Source of the DNA: Domibacillus indicus
Lineage (GTDB): Bacteria > Bacillota > Bacilli > Bacillales > Domibacillaceae
Direction: 5' to 3'
NCBI RefSeq assembly: GCF_000970685.1
Contig: NZ_LAJB01000002.1
Location: forward strand, 341,854-405,853
DNA: 64,000 nucleotides
Shown here: positions 1 through 9,429 of the stretch, in pieces
Layout: every line of letters starts with the position of its first letter
How positions within the stretch are numbered: the stretch's first letter is position 1
Program-made: the position numbers and the translations under genes
Notes under the pieces: generated by a model
What the model saw: only the letters and a program-made list of their open reading frames with translations
Database searches by the model: none
Told to the model about the DNA's origin: nothing

Positions 1-1386
1 TGTGGCGGTCATTTCCTCCAGGCTCGCGGATGACTGTTCAATGATGGCCGCAAGCTCCGTGGTCGATGCTTCAATGGCGCCCGTTTCCTTTGTGACGGAT
101 TCTGACAAAGCCGCAAATTTCACTACCTCATCATTCAAATACAAAAGAATATTTCGTACCTGTTCAAAAGAGGCCGTCACTTGTTCTGTTGAAGCCACTC
201 CCCTGTCAATGTATGAATGGCTTTCATCCACTTTTTCGAGGGCGCGTGAATTGCTTTGATTCAGCCGCTGCAGCTTATCATTGATTTTCTGCGTTGTTTC
301 TTTTGTTACATCCGCCAGCTTGCGGATTTCAGAGGCAACTACCGAGAAGCCTTTTCCGTACTGTCCGGCCCTCGCTGCCTCGATCGAAGCGTTTAATGCA
401 AGCAGCCCCGTCTGGTCGGTTATATCCTGAATCATGCTGGTCAGCTCGTTCATTTCCTGAATGGTGCCGGAAAGCGAATCAAAGGTTTCGTTTAATTCCA
501 GGCTGATGCTTTTCGCCTGTTGAATATCGTCATTCAGGCCCTTCACCTGCTGCTGCCCTTCTTTGACGATTTCGCCCGCCTGCCCGCTTTCAGCTCTCAG
601 CTCCGTTGACACTCTGTGAAAGTGCTCCATGGATGCTTTCGTACTTGACGTATTAAGGACCACTTTATTGATTTGCTCGGCCTGCGTCTGGCTTCCGGCT
701 GCAATTTCCTGAATAGCGGTTTTCATTTCACTTTGAGCGGCCAGGCCGCTTTTCATATGAGCATCTGCCTGCAAAATGTCTTCAATCATTCCCGAGACAG
801 TCACCTCAAGTTTTTGTTTCTGCTCTTCCTTCTGCTTCGTTTCTTCCTCAATCCGGGCAATAAATTCTCCCAGCTGGGCAAATTGCTTTGATGTTAAGGA
901 AATCACTACACCTAACACAATCCCCGATAAAATATAAACAATCATTGCTACCGGAAAAATAGCATCAATTGTTTGGGTTTCATCTGTATTAAAAACAGCA
1001 GCCATGATCATTCCGGCAAGACCGAGTGTATATCCCAGGATAAAGACGCGGAACTGCAGGTGTACGGACGAAATCAAAACGAGAAAAAGCAAAATAATGA
1101 CCAGTTCGGCCGATGCGCCGAATAAAAAGATCGAGAAAATAGAAGATAAATAAATGATCCCCACTCCGGCATAAGGGAAAAGAAAGGGTTTTTTTATTCC
1201 TTTCTGAAGCACAAAATACATAATGGAAAAGATGACCAATTCCGTTCCGTAAAAAGCAGCTTTATCAAGCTCGCCGATTGAAAAAGCTTTTCCAAGACCG
1301 AAAAGCAGGGAAATTGAAAACACAATATACATGAGCGTATTTTTTTTGCCGGTATCACGAACCCGCAGGCTCTCTATTGCAGTCAT
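1..1386 (-). CDS. Methyl-accepting chemotaxis protein, membrane receptor (C-terminus cut by window edge)
   Basis: Chemotaxis receptor read leftward from ATG at 1386, preceded by GAGGAG; the frame is open to base 1, so 462 residues are visible and the C-terminal tail is missing. Residues about 20-150 form roughly six hydrophobic segments instead of the usual periplasmic sensor flanked by two helices, so the signal is probably sensed in or at the membrane. No clear HAMP is seen. A long coiled coil follows, with the conserved hairpin tip ([21 protein letters not shown] and then [16 protein letters not shown]) that binds CheA and CheW in this family. The tip is intact, unlike in the receptor-like protein at 11043. 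Ligand unknown. Confidence 0.9.
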   Translation of the reverse strand, partial: MTAIESLRVRDTGKKNTLMYIVFSISLLFGLGKAFSIGELDKAAFYGTELVIFSIMYFVLQKGIKKPFLFPYAGVGIIYLSSIFSIFLFGASAELVIILLFLVLISSVHLQFRVFILGYTLGLAGMIMAAVFNTDETQTIDAIFPVAMIVYILSGIVLGVVISLTSKQFAQLGEFIARIEEETKQKEEQKQKLEVTVSGMIEDILQADAHMKSGLAAQSEMKTAIQEIAAGSQTQAEQINKVVLNTSSTKASMEHFHRVSTELRAESGQAGEIVKEGQQQVKGLNDDIQQAKSISLELNETFDSLSGTIQEMNELTSMIQDITDQTGLLALNASIEAARAGQYGKGFSVVASEIRKLADVTKETTQKINDKLQRLNQSNSRALEKVDESHSYIDRGVASTEQVTASFEQVRNILLYLNDEVVKFAALSESVTKETGAIEASTTELAAIIEQSSASLEEMTAT

Positions 1387-1648
1387 AGGGACAGTCTCCT
1401 CACGTTGTTAATTATCTCAGTATCGAATTAATAGGTAATATATCATGTTTTTTCGTGTGTATCTATATAATTTTTATCTGCAGCAGGAATTATTACTTAC
1501 TTCTGCAAAACGATTAATCCGACAGTGCTAAGCGTGTATCTTCTCTGCATATATCGGCGGCTGACAATAAAATTTCATCTCTTTCATGAAACTTTTTCCT
1601 TTTCTGCCCGTAAAGAAAACGGAATCTGCGGTAAAGGAGCTGGTATGG

Positions 1649-2788
1649 GTGAAGGTCATCGTATGGACAGTGGCAGCTGGACTGGCGATAGTCATTTTGA
1701 TTCTTTTTTTGATACATAGGCGGTTTCAGCGTGAAATCCGCCAGGCAAGCCCGGATGCAGTGTTGCAGTTTATAGAGGAAAATGCGGCGGATGGCCGGGC
1801 AGCTCTCTCTGTCCGCTGGAATGGGGAGCGCCTCGCGGATGTGAACGAAACGCTGCGGATGCCGCTTGCGAGCACGGTAAAAATAATGGCCGCTGTTGAA
1901 TACGCCCGGCAGGCGGCAGACGGACAGATTGATCCGAATCAAAAAGTGCCGCTTGAAACACTCCAGTCTTTTTATGTGCCGAGGACGGACGGAGGTGCGC
2001 ATACCATGTGGCTCCGCTCTCTTCAGCCGGCTTTTACGGGTAATTCAGTTCCGCTGTCAGAAGTTGCAAAAGGCATGATCACCTACAGCTCGAACGCCAA
2101 TACCGATTATCTTCTTCACCTGCTTGGCCTGGAAAACGTTAACCGGATTCCTGCCCTGTTCGGTCTTGAGCACCATGAGCCCATTTACCCGCTTGTCAGC
2201 ACGCTGTTTGTTCCGGTTAAGCTGATGAAGGAGCAAAAGCTCGGCAAAAAAGAAACCATGCAGGCGGTAAAACAGATGGAGCTGGCGGAATACCGTCAGC
2301 GGTCCATCGCCATTCATGAAAAGTGGCTGGAAGACCCGCCGACAAGACGGGAGCAGAAGCAGCTGTACCGTCTCATGAACGTGCCCAATCAAAAAATCTG
2401 GTCGGACCGGCTGACACGGTCGACAACAAGTGAATACGCATCGGTTATGGAAAAGCTAAACAGCCGGACCTTTCTCCCCGGTCAGGTTCATGCTTTTTTA
2501 GATCCTGTTATGGAGGGGATTATGAAGGACCCGGCCAACCAGGAATGGCTTTTGCATGCTGGCAGAAAAGGCGGATCGACGGCTTTTGTGCTGACCGAAG
2601 CCATGTATGCAGCTAAAAAGAACGGCGGGCTGCTGGAGCTGGCATTTTTCACGGACGGGCTGACTCTGTTAGAGCATGCGAAGCTGTCGGGCAGCTTGAA
2701 TGCGTTCGAGCTCTCGCTGCTTCGGGATGAAGCGTTCCGCCGCAAAACGAAAGAGGTGTGCCAGCAATGGGACAAACCGGACAGCTGA
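1649..2788 (+). CDS. Membrane-anchored class A beta-lactamase-like serine hydrolase
   Basis: A single N-terminal membrane anchor (about residues 3-22) is followed by an extracytoplasmic serine hydrolase domain of the class A beta-lactamase/penicillin-binding fold. Visible motifs are SxxK (STVK, Ser about 75), an SxN-like SSNAN near residue 150, and KGGST in the C-terminal third, the equivalent of the KTG box. GTG at 1649 is chosen because AAAGGAG lies nine bases upstream; an in-frame ATG at 1586 gives 21 more residues but has no ribosome binding site and adds a charged stretch before the anchor. It could be a peptidoglycan peptidase or a beta-lactamase-like enzyme; substrate unknown. Its 3' end overlaps the next gene by 22 bases. 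Confidence 0.8.
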   Translation: MKVIVWTVAAGLAIVILILFLIHRRFQREIRQASPDAVLQFIEENAADGRAALSVRWNGERLADVNETLRMPLASTVKIMAAVEYARQAADGQIDPNQKVPLETLQSFYVPRTDGGAHTMWLRSLQPAFTGNSVPLSEVAKGMITYSSNANTDYLLHLLGLENVNRIPALFGLEHHEPIYPLVSTLFVPVKLMKEQKLGKKETMQAVKQMELAEYRQRSIAIHEKWLEDPPTRREQKQLYRLMNVPNQKIWSDRLTRSTTSEYASVMEKLNSRTFLPGQVHAFLDPVMEGIMKDPANQEWLLHAGRKGGSTAFVLTEAMYAAKKNGGLLELAFFTDGLTLLEHAKLSGSLNAFELSLLRDEAFRRKTKEVCQQWDKPDS

Positions 2789-3045
2789 TCATCTTTTTGG
2801 CCTGGTGGGGGGTTCCGGCCCTTTTGATCATTTATATATACTGCAAAATGGAGGCTGGTAAAAGAGCGTCTATCCGTGAACGGTTCGCCTCCTTCCGCTT
2901 TTTATCTACGATCGGCCTGCTGATCGCCGGTGTTTTCTGCTTTCATCTTGGCTCGCTTTTGTCGGCGGAAGCATTTCTCTGGGCCGGCGGCATTTGTGTT
3001 GCCCTCAGTGCCGCCAGTTCTTTGTATCGAAGCATCATTTCATAA
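2767..3045 (+). CDS. Small three-helix membrane protein, unknown function
   Basis: A 92-residue hydrophobic protein with three predicted membrane helices (about residues 6-25, 43-63 and 67-85). ATG at 2767 is chosen because AAGAGGTG lies eight bases upstream, inside the end of the serine hydrolase gene; the 22-base overlap suggests translational coupling. A GTG at 2758 is in frame but overlaps the ribosome binding site. I do not recognise the family. It sits in a run of five small membrane proteins between 2.7 and 4.3 kb. Confidence 0.65.
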   Translation: MGQTGQLIIFLAWWGVPALLIIYIYCKMEAGKRASIRERFASFRFLSTIGLLIAGVFCFHLGSLLSAEAFLWAGGICVALSAASSLYRSIIS

Positions 3046-3080
3046 TAGGGACCTGTTTCTGCAGGTGAAAGGAGCATAGC

Positions 3081-3266
3081 ATGAATATCGGACTGAGTCT
3101 TCTTCTCACTCCTTTTGCTTTCGTATTTCTTGATTTTGCCCTTTATCTGCGCAAAAGAAAAAAGAGCTCCAGCCGGTTTTTTCTCACCGCAGGAGCTCTT
3201 CTGTCCGTTCTCGCAGTCCTGCTGTGGACAGGTGTGCTGGACCCGTATTCTTCGTATATCCGCTGA
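3081..3266 (+). CDS. Small two-helix membrane protein, unknown function
   Basis: A 61-residue protein with two hydrophobic segments separated by a very basic loop (LRKRKKSSSR), so the loop is predicted to be cytoplasmic. GAAAGGAG lies eight bases before the ATG. It follows the preceding small gene by 35 bases in the same direction and is probably cotranscribed with it and with the serine hydrolase. No family recognised. Confidence 0.6.
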   Translation: MNIGLSLLLTPFAFVFLDFALYLRKRKKSSSRFFLTAGALLSVLAVLLWTGVLDPYSSYIR

Positions 3267-3270
3267 GACA

Positions 3271-3298
3271 AAAAGCCGCCCGGCTGCCGGACGGCTTT
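3271..3298 (-). terminator. Intrinsic terminator for the leftward small membrane gene
   Basis: AAAGCCG-CCCGG pairs with CCGG-ACGGCTTT around a CTG loop. On the minus strand the stem runs straight into TTTTTG, immediately after the TAG stop at 3300. It lies between convergent genes and may also slow rightward transcription, although the plus side has no immediate T-run. Confidence 0.75.
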
Positions 3299-3299
3299 G

Positions 3300-3488
3300 C
3301 TACTTTGCTTTTTTTAGTTTTTGTTTCACAAGCAGCAGTCCGGTCAACCCGGCTGCAAGAGACGGAGCCAGACTGTACATGAAAAAATTCCAGCTGCCGG
3401 TGTACAGTGACAGAACAAGGAAAAACAATGGAAACCCGGCCAGAACGACTAAAGACACAACAAAAGCCAGCCGCAGATTTTCTCTCAT
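3300..3488 (-). CDS. Small two-helix membrane protein, unknown function
   Basis: A 62-residue hydrophobic protein with two membrane segments (about residues 6-27 and 34-54) and a basic tail (KQKLKKAK). AAGGAG is nine bases before the ATG. The gene starts 18 bases after the stop of the upstream gene (3507-3776), so the two form a leftward operon that converges on the 2767/3081 pair. No family recognised. Confidence 0.6.
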   Translation of the reverse strand: MRENLRLAFVVSLVVLAGFPLFFLVLSLYTGSWNFFMYSLAPSLAAGLTGLLLVKQKLKKAK

Positions 3489-3506
3489 TTTCTTTCGCTC
3501 CTTTTT

Positions 3507-3776
3507 TCAAGACGGTTTGTTTTTCTTCTTCTCAAATGGAATATACCTGGTAAAGTAAGCGCCCGTCAGCAGCAGGGCGAATTGAACAAGCGACGCGTAC
3601 AATCCTATCATTTGAAACCAGCTGGCAAACAGGCCGACCATTCCCATCGAAAAAAAGCAGAGCGGTGTCAGCCAGCTTTTCCAGCCCGTAATGCCGAGCC
3701 GGCGCCGTCTGTGAAGGATCAGCGGAAACGCAGCGAAAAGAGCCGCCAGCAGGATAATTGTGAAAATCACTTCCAT
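3507..3776 (-). CDS. Small three-helix membrane protein, unknown function
   Basis: An 89-residue protein with three hydrophobic helices and a basic first loop (HRRRRLGITGWKSW). The open frame extends to 4151, but ATG at 3776 has AGAGG nine bases upstream, while the extra 125 residues overlap another gene in a different frame and look non-coding. It is cotranscribed with 3300-3488. The 265 bases upstream (3777-4041) hold no gene I can support and presumably contain the promoter. Confidence 0.6.
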   Translation of the reverse strand: MEVIFTIILLAALFAAFPLILHRRRRLGITGWKSWLTPLCFFSMGMVGLFASWFQMIGLYASLVQFALLLTGAYFTRYIPFEKKKNKPS

Positions 3777-4041
3777 CTGTATCATCCTCTTTTCTTTTTG
3801 TAACACCTGTGATAGATGAATGGCAGAGCCGTACACAAAACAACTCTTCCTGCTAAACAATACGGCTTCAGAGCGTAAAGGTTTCACCTTTCCCTCTTTT
3901 TTAAGGGAACGGCCAAAAAGCGCACACTCCTTCAGGAATCGTACGCCCTGCCTTTCCAGTAGTATGTTTTTCTCAGCATGGAAGAAATAAGCAGCACCGG
4001 CATAAACGGAGACAGCCACGGCGGCTTGCTTTGAGGTGAGA

Positions 4042-4305
4042 TCAACCGCGAGCTTCTGGGCGCTGATAATGGCGTACGGCCAGATGTGCCCGGACAGCAG
4101 CAGACCAGAGAATAATAAACAGAGACAGCAAAATTCCTTTCTTCCTTCCAAACCGCTTGACGAGATAAACGGCGCAGATCAGCCCTGCCAGGTATAAAAA
4201 AACAGCATTTGCCTGTTCGAGCGCGGGCGGCACAAGGTCGAACCCGACCAGCGCATCACCGACTGCATACCAGATAAGAAAAAGCCGCCAGAGCCATGTT
4301 GACAT
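4042..4305 (-). CDS. Small membrane protein, unknown function
   Basis: An 87-residue protein with three hydrophobic segments (about residues 4-22, 33-50 and 57-75) and a basic loop KRFGRKKG. ATG at 4305 follows GAAGGTGGGGAGC; a GTG nine bases earlier would overlap the ribosome binding site. It diverges from the MATE exporter gene, sharing a 102-base upstream region. Family not recognised. Confidence 0.55.
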   Translation of the reverse strand: MSTWLWRLFLIWYAVGDALVGFDLVPPALEQANAVFLYLAGLICAVYLVKRFGRKKGILLSLFIILWSAAVRAHLAVRHYQRPEARG

Positions 4306-4407
4306 GCTCCCCACCTTCTCTTTCCTTATAACACGGCCCCAATGAAGATGGTAATCTCAATCGGCTGTTTTTGTGCTATACTGTTTTTCGGCAGAGGAGA
4401 TGACCGT

Positions 4408-5766
4408 ATGATTGAAACTGTAACAATGCGCGCCAAGGTGCGCCAGTTTTCAGTAATTTTGCTTCCCATTTTGGTGACACAGATCGCCATGTTTTCCATG
4501 ACCTTTTTCGACACCATTATGTCCGGCCGCTACAGTGCGGATGATCTGGCCGGTGTGGCGGTCGGCTCGTCGCTGTGGATGCCCGTATACACCGGATTGA
4601 GCGGCATTTTGCTGTCGATTACGCCCATTGTCGGCCATTTAATCGGCGGAGGCCGCCGGGACGGGGTAACGTTTTCGGTCATGCAGGCGGTGTATGTCGG
4701 GCTTGTGATTTCCGCCGCTACCTATGCGCTCGGTTTTCTGCTGCTGGAGCCGGTGCTCGGGCTGATGAATTTAGCGGACAATGTGCGGCGCATCGCGTTT
4801 AACTATGTGATCGGCCTGTCCTTTGGAATTATCCCGCTGTTTTTAACAGCCGTTTTGCGCGGGTTTATTGATGCGCTTGGCATGACCCGGACTTCCATGG
4901 TTATTACGCTTATGACGCTGCCGATCAATGCTGCGTTTAACTATGTGCTGATTTATGGGAAGTTCGGCTTTCCGGAGCTTGGCGGAATCGGCGCCGGCTA
5001 TGCGTCTGCCATTACCTACTGGCTGATTTTTATTCTGGCGGCGTGGATTATCTGGCGCCATGAGCCGTTTGCTGCCTACCGGCTGTTTCACAGGCTGCCG
5101 CGCGCCTCGTTTTCCAAATGGAAGGAAATTTTGCTGCTCGGGCTGCCAATCGGCCTGTCGATCTTTTTTGAAACAAGCATTTTCTCAGCGGTGACGCTCC
5201 TGATGAGTGAATACAGCACCAATGTGATCGCCGCGCACCAGGCGGCGCTGAATTTTGCTTCGCTGACGTATATGATTCCGCTCAGCGTCTCAATGGCGCT
5301 GACAATTGTCGTCGGCTTTGAAGCAGGCGCCGGACGGTTTCAGGATGCGCGCCAGTACGGCATCATCGGTATTTTAATAGCAATTGGGGTGGCAAGCATC
5401 GGCACCGTCGTTATTTTTACATTCCGCAATGCCTTTGCGCATTTGTACTCGACCGATGCCGAGGTGCTGGAGCTGACCGCGGGCTTCCTGCTGTTTGCCG
5501 CTATTTTTCAGCTGTCCGATGCCGTGCAGGCTCCGGTTCAGGGCGCCCTCCGCGGCTATAAGGACGTAAATGTCACCTTTATCATGACGATGATCAGCTA
5601 CTGGGTCATCGGCCTTCCGCTCGGCTGGGCGCTTGCCCGCTGGACAGACTGGGGGGCGTATGGCTACTGGATCGGCCTGATTACCGGCCTTACATGCGGG
5701 GCCATTACGCTTTCCATCCGCCTTCGAATGGTTCAAAGAAAAAACACATCACGCGCTGCGGCGTGA
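4408..5766 (+). CDS. MATE family multidrug/cation antiporter
   Basis: A 452-residue polytopic membrane protein with about twelve helices in two similar halves, as in the NorM/MATE exporters that expel cationic compounds in exchange for Na+ or H+. The N-terminal half has TQIAMFSMTFFDTIMSG and the C-terminal half a matching FETSIFS and AAHQAALNFASL, both typical. ATG at 4408 has AGAGGAGAT upstream; the ATG at 4342 is rejected because it lies before this site and within promoter-like sequence (TGCTATACT at about 4374). Substrate cannot be deduced. The last codons form part of the terminator. Confidence 0.9.
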   Translation: MIETVTMRAKVRQFSVILLPILVTQIAMFSMTFFDTIMSGRYSADDLAGVAVGSSLWMPVYTGLSGILLSITPIVGHLIGGGRRDGVTFSVMQAVYVGLVISAATYALGFLLLEPVLGLMNLADNVRRIAFNYVIGLSFGIIPLFLTAVLRGFIDALGMTRTSMVITLMTLPINAAFNYVLIYGKFGFPELGGIGAGYASAITYWLIFILAAWIIWRHEPFAAYRLFHRLPRASFSKWKEILLLGLPIGLSIFFETSIFSAVTLLMSEYSTNVIAAHQAALNFASLTYMIPLSVSMALTIVVGFEAGAGRFQDARQYGIIGILIAIGVASIGTVVIFTFRNAFAHLYSTDAEVLELTAGFLLFAAIFQLSDAVQAPVQGALRGYKDVNVTFIMTMISYWVIGLPLGWALARWTDWGAYGYWIGLITGLTCGAITLSIRLRMVQRKNTSRAAA

Positions 5767-5777
5767 TGTGTTTTTTT
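5741..5777 (+). terminator. Terminator built from the last codons of the MATE gene
   Basis: AAAACACATCACGC (5741-5754) pairs perfectly with GCGTGATGTGTTTT (5761-5774), followed by more T. The 5' arm and loop are the final coding triplets and the TGA stop (5764-5766) lies in the 3' arm, so the gene end and the terminator share sequence. Confidence 0.9.
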
Positions 5778-5827
5778 GCTTTCATTCTTATACTCAAACA
5801 CAATCATTTAAGCTTTAAAGGATTCAA

Positions 5828-6823
5828 TCAATTCGCAGCGGCAGAAACCTGACTCGTGCTGCTTCTGGCAACAATGATCCGCTGCAGAACGATAAACAAT
5901 AACAGCAATACGCCAATGGCAATTTTTGTCCACCATGAGCTTAGGGTTCCTTCAAAGACAATCACCGTCTGGATAATTCCTAAAATGAGCACGCCCACTA
6001 CGCTGCCCGCTACATAGCCTGCACCGCCTGTAAGCAGTGTGCCCCCAATCACGACAGCTGCTATCGTGTCCAGCTCCAGGCCGTTGGCATGAAGTCCATA
6101 ACCCGATAACATATAGAACGTAAAAATTAACCCGGCAAGTGATGAGCAAAAGCCGCTGATCGTATAAATCATGATTTTTGTTCTTCCAACCGGCAGTCCC
6201 ATTAATAAAGCGGACTGTTCGCTTCCGCCCAATGCGTACACATTGCGTCCAAATTTAGTGAAATGAGCAATAAAAATGGCTGCCGCCACTACGAACATGG
6301 CGATGATTACACTAATGGAGATAAAGTTACCATTTCCTACTGGAATCCGGGTGCTGGCCATAAAGTTGAAAAATTCATCGGTAATCGTAATCGATTCCAC
6401 GCTTATTAAATAACATAGCCCTCTCGCGAGAAACATTCCGGCAAGTGTCACGATAAATGGCTGCAAATGAAAGTAATGGATGAGGCAACCCATGCAAAAA
6501 CCAAGTACCGTGCCAACAAGCAGACTAATCGGCACAACCATTACCGGCGGCAGCTCCGCGTTCATTGTAAGGCTGGCTGCTACCATGCTGGTTAAGGCGA
6601 TCACCGAGCCAACCGAGAGATCAATCCCCCCTGATAAAATAACAAATGTCATCCCCACCGCCACGATAATCAGGAAGGCGTTATCAATAAATAGGTTTAA
6701 AAAAACCTGCGTTGAAAAAAAGCCAGTATACCGCAGCGATCCAAAAAGGAACATGATCACAAACAGGGCAAGCGTAGCTGTTAAGGGAAGATGTTTCGTA
6801 TCTACCCGCAGTCCTTTTGTCAT
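5828..6823 (-). CDS. yjfF: Sugar ABC transporter permease, YjfF type
   Basis: A 331-residue inner-membrane permease of the monosaccharide (CUT2/RbsC) class, with eight to ten helices and the signature GGIDLSVGSVIALTSM at about residues 65-80 plus GLPVGRTKIMIYTISG, the loop that contacts the ATPase. It is the second permease of the module and by homology pairs with YtfT. ATG at 6823 overlaps the ytfT stop by four bases (ATGA), so the two are translationally coupled; AAAGGAGGG is present just inside ytfT. Last gene of the leftward operon ytfQ-ytfR-ytfT-yjfF. Confidence 0.9.
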   Translation of the reverse strand: MTKGLRVDTKHLPLTATLALFVIMFLFGSLRYTGFFSTQVFLNLFIDNAFLIIVAVGMTFVILSGGIDLSVGSVIALTSMVAASLTMNAELPPVMVVPISLLVGTVLGFCMGCLIHYFHLQPFIVTLAGMFLARGLCYLISVESITITDEFFNFMASTRIPVGNGNFISISVIIAMFVVAAAIFIAHFTKFGRNVYALGGSEQSALLMGLPVGRTKIMIYTISGFCSSLAGLIFTFYMLSGYGLHANGLELDTIAAVVIGGTLLTGGAGYVAGSVVGVLILGIIQTVIVFEGTLSSWWTKIAIGVLLLLFIVLQRIIVARSSTSQVSAAAN

Positions 6824-7842
6824 GATAACGATACTCCCTCCTTTTTCTTTTCCGGTCTTTTGATTGTAAAAATACCGAACACTTTCTTTCTGAATTCTGC
6901 CGACTGCAAAAGGCAGACAATGAGCACAACGATTGCTTTTACAACAAGGTTGATTTCCGGAGCGATCCCGATCGAATAAATAGTCGTTGTCAGGCTTTGA
7001 ATGATCAACGCTCCAATCACCGTCCCTCTTAAAGAAAATCTGCCTCCATTAAGAGAGGTCCCGCCAATGACTACTGCAAGGATGGCGTCCAGCTCGTACC
7101 ACAGGCCTGCGTTATTCCCGTCCGCGCTGGCGACATTTGAGCTTAAGATCAGCCCGCCAATCCCGGCGCATAAACCGGAAAAGATATAAACCATTAACAA
7201 AATGTTTTTTGAGTTGATTCCCGAAAGCCGGCTTGCTTCTGGATTCGTTCCGACAGATTCGATAAATAAGCCGACAGCCGTTTTTCTTGTCATAAAGGCG
7301 GCAATGGCCAGGACAGCTGCGACAATAAAGAAGGAGAAAGGCAGCATTGCTAAATGTCCGCCGCCGATAAATGTGTAAGGCTCATAATAAACCGTCATAA
7401 TCTGGCCATCGGTAATTAATTGAGCAATACCGCGCCCTGCTACCATTAATATTAACGTTGCGACAATCGGCTGCACCCCGATTCTTGAAACAAGAACACC
7501 GTTCCATACCCCGCTTAACAGGGAGATGCCTATCACAAAAGCAATCGCTGTAAACAGCGGAACCAGCCCGCCTTCACTTGCGCCGCTTACCGCCATCGCC
7601 CCGGCCGCACCCGCCATCGCCATAACGGAACCCACACCAAGATCGACTCCTTTTGTCGCGATAACGAGTGTCATCCCAATCGCGACTAACAGCAAAGGAG
7701 CTCCCCTGTTTAAAATATCAACCAGGCTGCCAGTTAAATATCCATTTTTCACCTCGATAGCGAAAAAGCTTCTGTCAAAAAAAAGGTTAATGAGTAAAAT
7801 AAGCACTAATATCATGAGCGGCCAGAATAGTTTTGATTTCAT
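6820..7842 (-). CDS. ytfT: Sugar ABC transporter permease, YtfT type
   Basis: A 340-residue permease of the RbsC class with the signature ATKGVDLGVGSVMAMAGA (about residues 63-80) and SGINSKNILLMVYIFSG for coupling to the ATPase. With YjfF it should form the heterodimeric channel. The start ATG overlaps the ytfR stop by four bases, with GGAGGGG nine bases upstream. In E. coli the homologous YtfQRT-YjfF system takes up galactofuranose; related systems carry arabinose or galactose, so the sugar here is not certain. Confidence 0.9.
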   Translation of the reverse strand: MKSKLFWPLMILVLILLINLFFDRSFFAIEVKNGYLTGSLVDILNRGAPLLLVAIGMTLVIATKGVDLGVGSVMAMAGAAGAMAVSGASEGGLVPLFTAIAFVIGISLLSGVWNGVLVSRIGVQPIVATLILMVAGRGIAQLITDGQIMTVYYEPYTFIGGGHLAMLPFSFFIVAAVLAIAAFMTRKTAVGLFIESVGTNPEASRLSGINSKNILLMVYIFSGLCAGIGGLILSSNVASADGNNAGLWYELDAILAVVIGGTSLNGGRFSLRGTVIGALIIQSLTTTIYSIGIAPEINLVVKAIVVLIVCLLQSAEFRKKVFGIFTIKRPEKKKEGVSLS

Positions 7843-9401
7843 CGAGCGACCCCTCCAGCTATTGCTTCCTTATTGTTTTTTTGTTCAGTATGACCCCCGG
7901 CCATTGCCTCCATAATGTCTTTTTGCGTAATATGCCGGGCATTTTCAATTTCAGACACCTTCTCATGATCGCGGAGAACCGCAATTTTATGGCAGGTCCG
8001 CAGCACCTCTTCTATTTCTGAGGAGATAAATAAAATCGACATGCCTTTTTCACTTAATGAAAGCATTAACTTTTGAATTTCCGCTTTTGCGCCTATATCA
8101 ATCCCCCGGGTCGGCTCATCTAAAATAAGCAGCTTTGGGTTTGTAACGAGCCACCTGGCAAGAAGCACTTTTTGCTGGTTGCCGCCGCTTAAATTTTTGA
8201 TTAGCTGCTCGGGATTGGGCGGATTAATATTCAATAATTTAATGTATTCATCCGCAATTTCAATCTGTCTTTTCTTCGGAATATGCTTAAACCACCCCTG
8301 CGTTCCCTGCATCGCGAGGATAATGTTTTCCCGAATGGTTAAATCTGCGATGATTCCTTCCGTTTTTCTGTTTTCCGAACAAAAAGCGATGCCTCTTGAA
8401 ATCGCCTGCCGGGGGGAAGCAAGACTCGTTTTCTTCCCATTTATCTTAATCTCTCCTGAATCTGCTTTGTCTGCCCCAAACAGCAGCCTGGCCAATTCTG
8501 TTCTTCCCGAGCCAAGCAGCCCTGCAAGCCCAACGATTTCTCCTTCATGTATATTAAGATCAAAAGGAGCTATTTTCCCTTTCTTGCACACCTTTTCTCC
8601 CTGTAAAAGAAGGTTATTATTTTCAAAAGATTTGCCGCTTTTCTTTTCGGTATGCGCAAGCTCATTCAAATCCTTGCCGATCATCTTTGAAACGAGTTCA
8701 AGCCGTTCAATGTCCGCTGTCATATATTCACCGATCCATTTGCCATTGCGCAAAACCGTCAGCCGGTCTGTGATTTCATAAATTTGATCCAGGAAGTGGC
8801 TGACAAAAACAATGGCCAATCCGTCCTGCTTTAGTTTTCGTATCACATTAAACAGCTGGTTCACTTCATTTTGATCGAGGCTTGAGGTTGGTTCATCCAA
8901 AATAAGTACTTTGGCAGAAACCTGAAGAGAGCGTGCGATGGCGATCATTTGCTGGATGGCGACCGAATAGGAAGACAGCAGCTTCGTTACGTCAATGTCC
9001 AGGTTTAGCCTTGTTTTAAGCAGTTCTTTTGCCTGCCTGGTCATTTCTTTCCAGTCCAGCCTGCCTCTTTTCATAATTTCCCGGCCGATGAAAATATTTT
9101 CTACTACTGATAAGTTTGTACATAAATTCACTTCCTGGTATACCGTGCTGATGCCCAGGTTTTGCGCTTCGAGGGGGGTTGCTGCCCGAACGGGTCTGCC
9201 TTCAAGCATTACGGATCCTTTGTCAAACGTGTATACACCTGTTAATACTTTAATGAGTGTTGACTTCCCTGCACCATTCTCTCCCATCAATGCATGAACT
9301 TCGCCAGGATATAGTTTTAAGTGAACATCTGTTAAAGCTTTAACGCCCGGAAACTCCTTTGTTATTCCATCCATCACAAGTATTGGAGCTTGATTCTGCA
9401 A
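7839..9401 (-). CDS. ytfR: Sugar ABC transporter ATPase with two nucleotide-binding domains, YtfR type
   Basis: A 520-residue tandem ATPase. The first domain has Walker A GENGAGKST and Walker B LILDEPTS. The second has the usual altered Walker A of this class (GLLGSGRTEL), signature LSGGNQQKV and Walker B LLILDEPTRGID. The frame is open to 9491, but the first 30 codons span a strong hairpin; TTG at 9401 has GGGAGG seven bases upstream and gives the expected N-terminus, so it is chosen. It energises YtfT/YjfF. It is separated from ytfQ by the hairpin at 9430-9479, which probably sets lower expression than for the binding protein. Confidence 0.9.
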   Translation of the reverse strand: MQNQAPILVMDGITKEFPGVKALTDVHLKLYPGEVHALMGENGAGKSTLIKVLTGVYTFDKGSVMLEGRPVRAATPLEAQNLGISTVYQEVNLCTNLSVVENIFIGREIMKRGRLDWKEMTRQAKELLKTRLNLDIDVTKLLSSYSVAIQQMIAIARSLQVSAKVLILDEPTSSLDQNEVNQLFNVIRKLKQDGLAIVFVSHFLDQIYEITDRLTVLRNGKWIGEYMTADIERLELVSKMIGKDLNELAHTEKKSGKSFENNNLLLQGEKVCKKGKIAPFDLNIHEGEIVGLAGLLGSGRTELARLLFGADKADSGEIKINGKKTSLASPRQAISRGIAFCSENRKTEGIIADLTIRENIILAMQGTQGWFKHIPKKRQIEIADEYIKLLNINPPNPEQLIKNLSGGNQQKVLLARWLVTNPKLLILDEPTRGIDIGAKAEIQKLMLSLSEKGMSILFISSEIEEVLRTCHKIAVLRDHEKVSEIENARHITQKDIMEAMAGGHTEQKNNKEAIAGGVAR

Positions 9402-9429
9402 AGCGTTTCCTCCCAGCATTTTTTTATTG

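Noticed and set aside
3777-4151. N-terminal extension of the 3507-3776 gene to a 214-residue protein
   Set aside because: It overlaps the 4042-4305 gene in another frame, has no ribosome site, and the internal ATG at 3776 has a good one.
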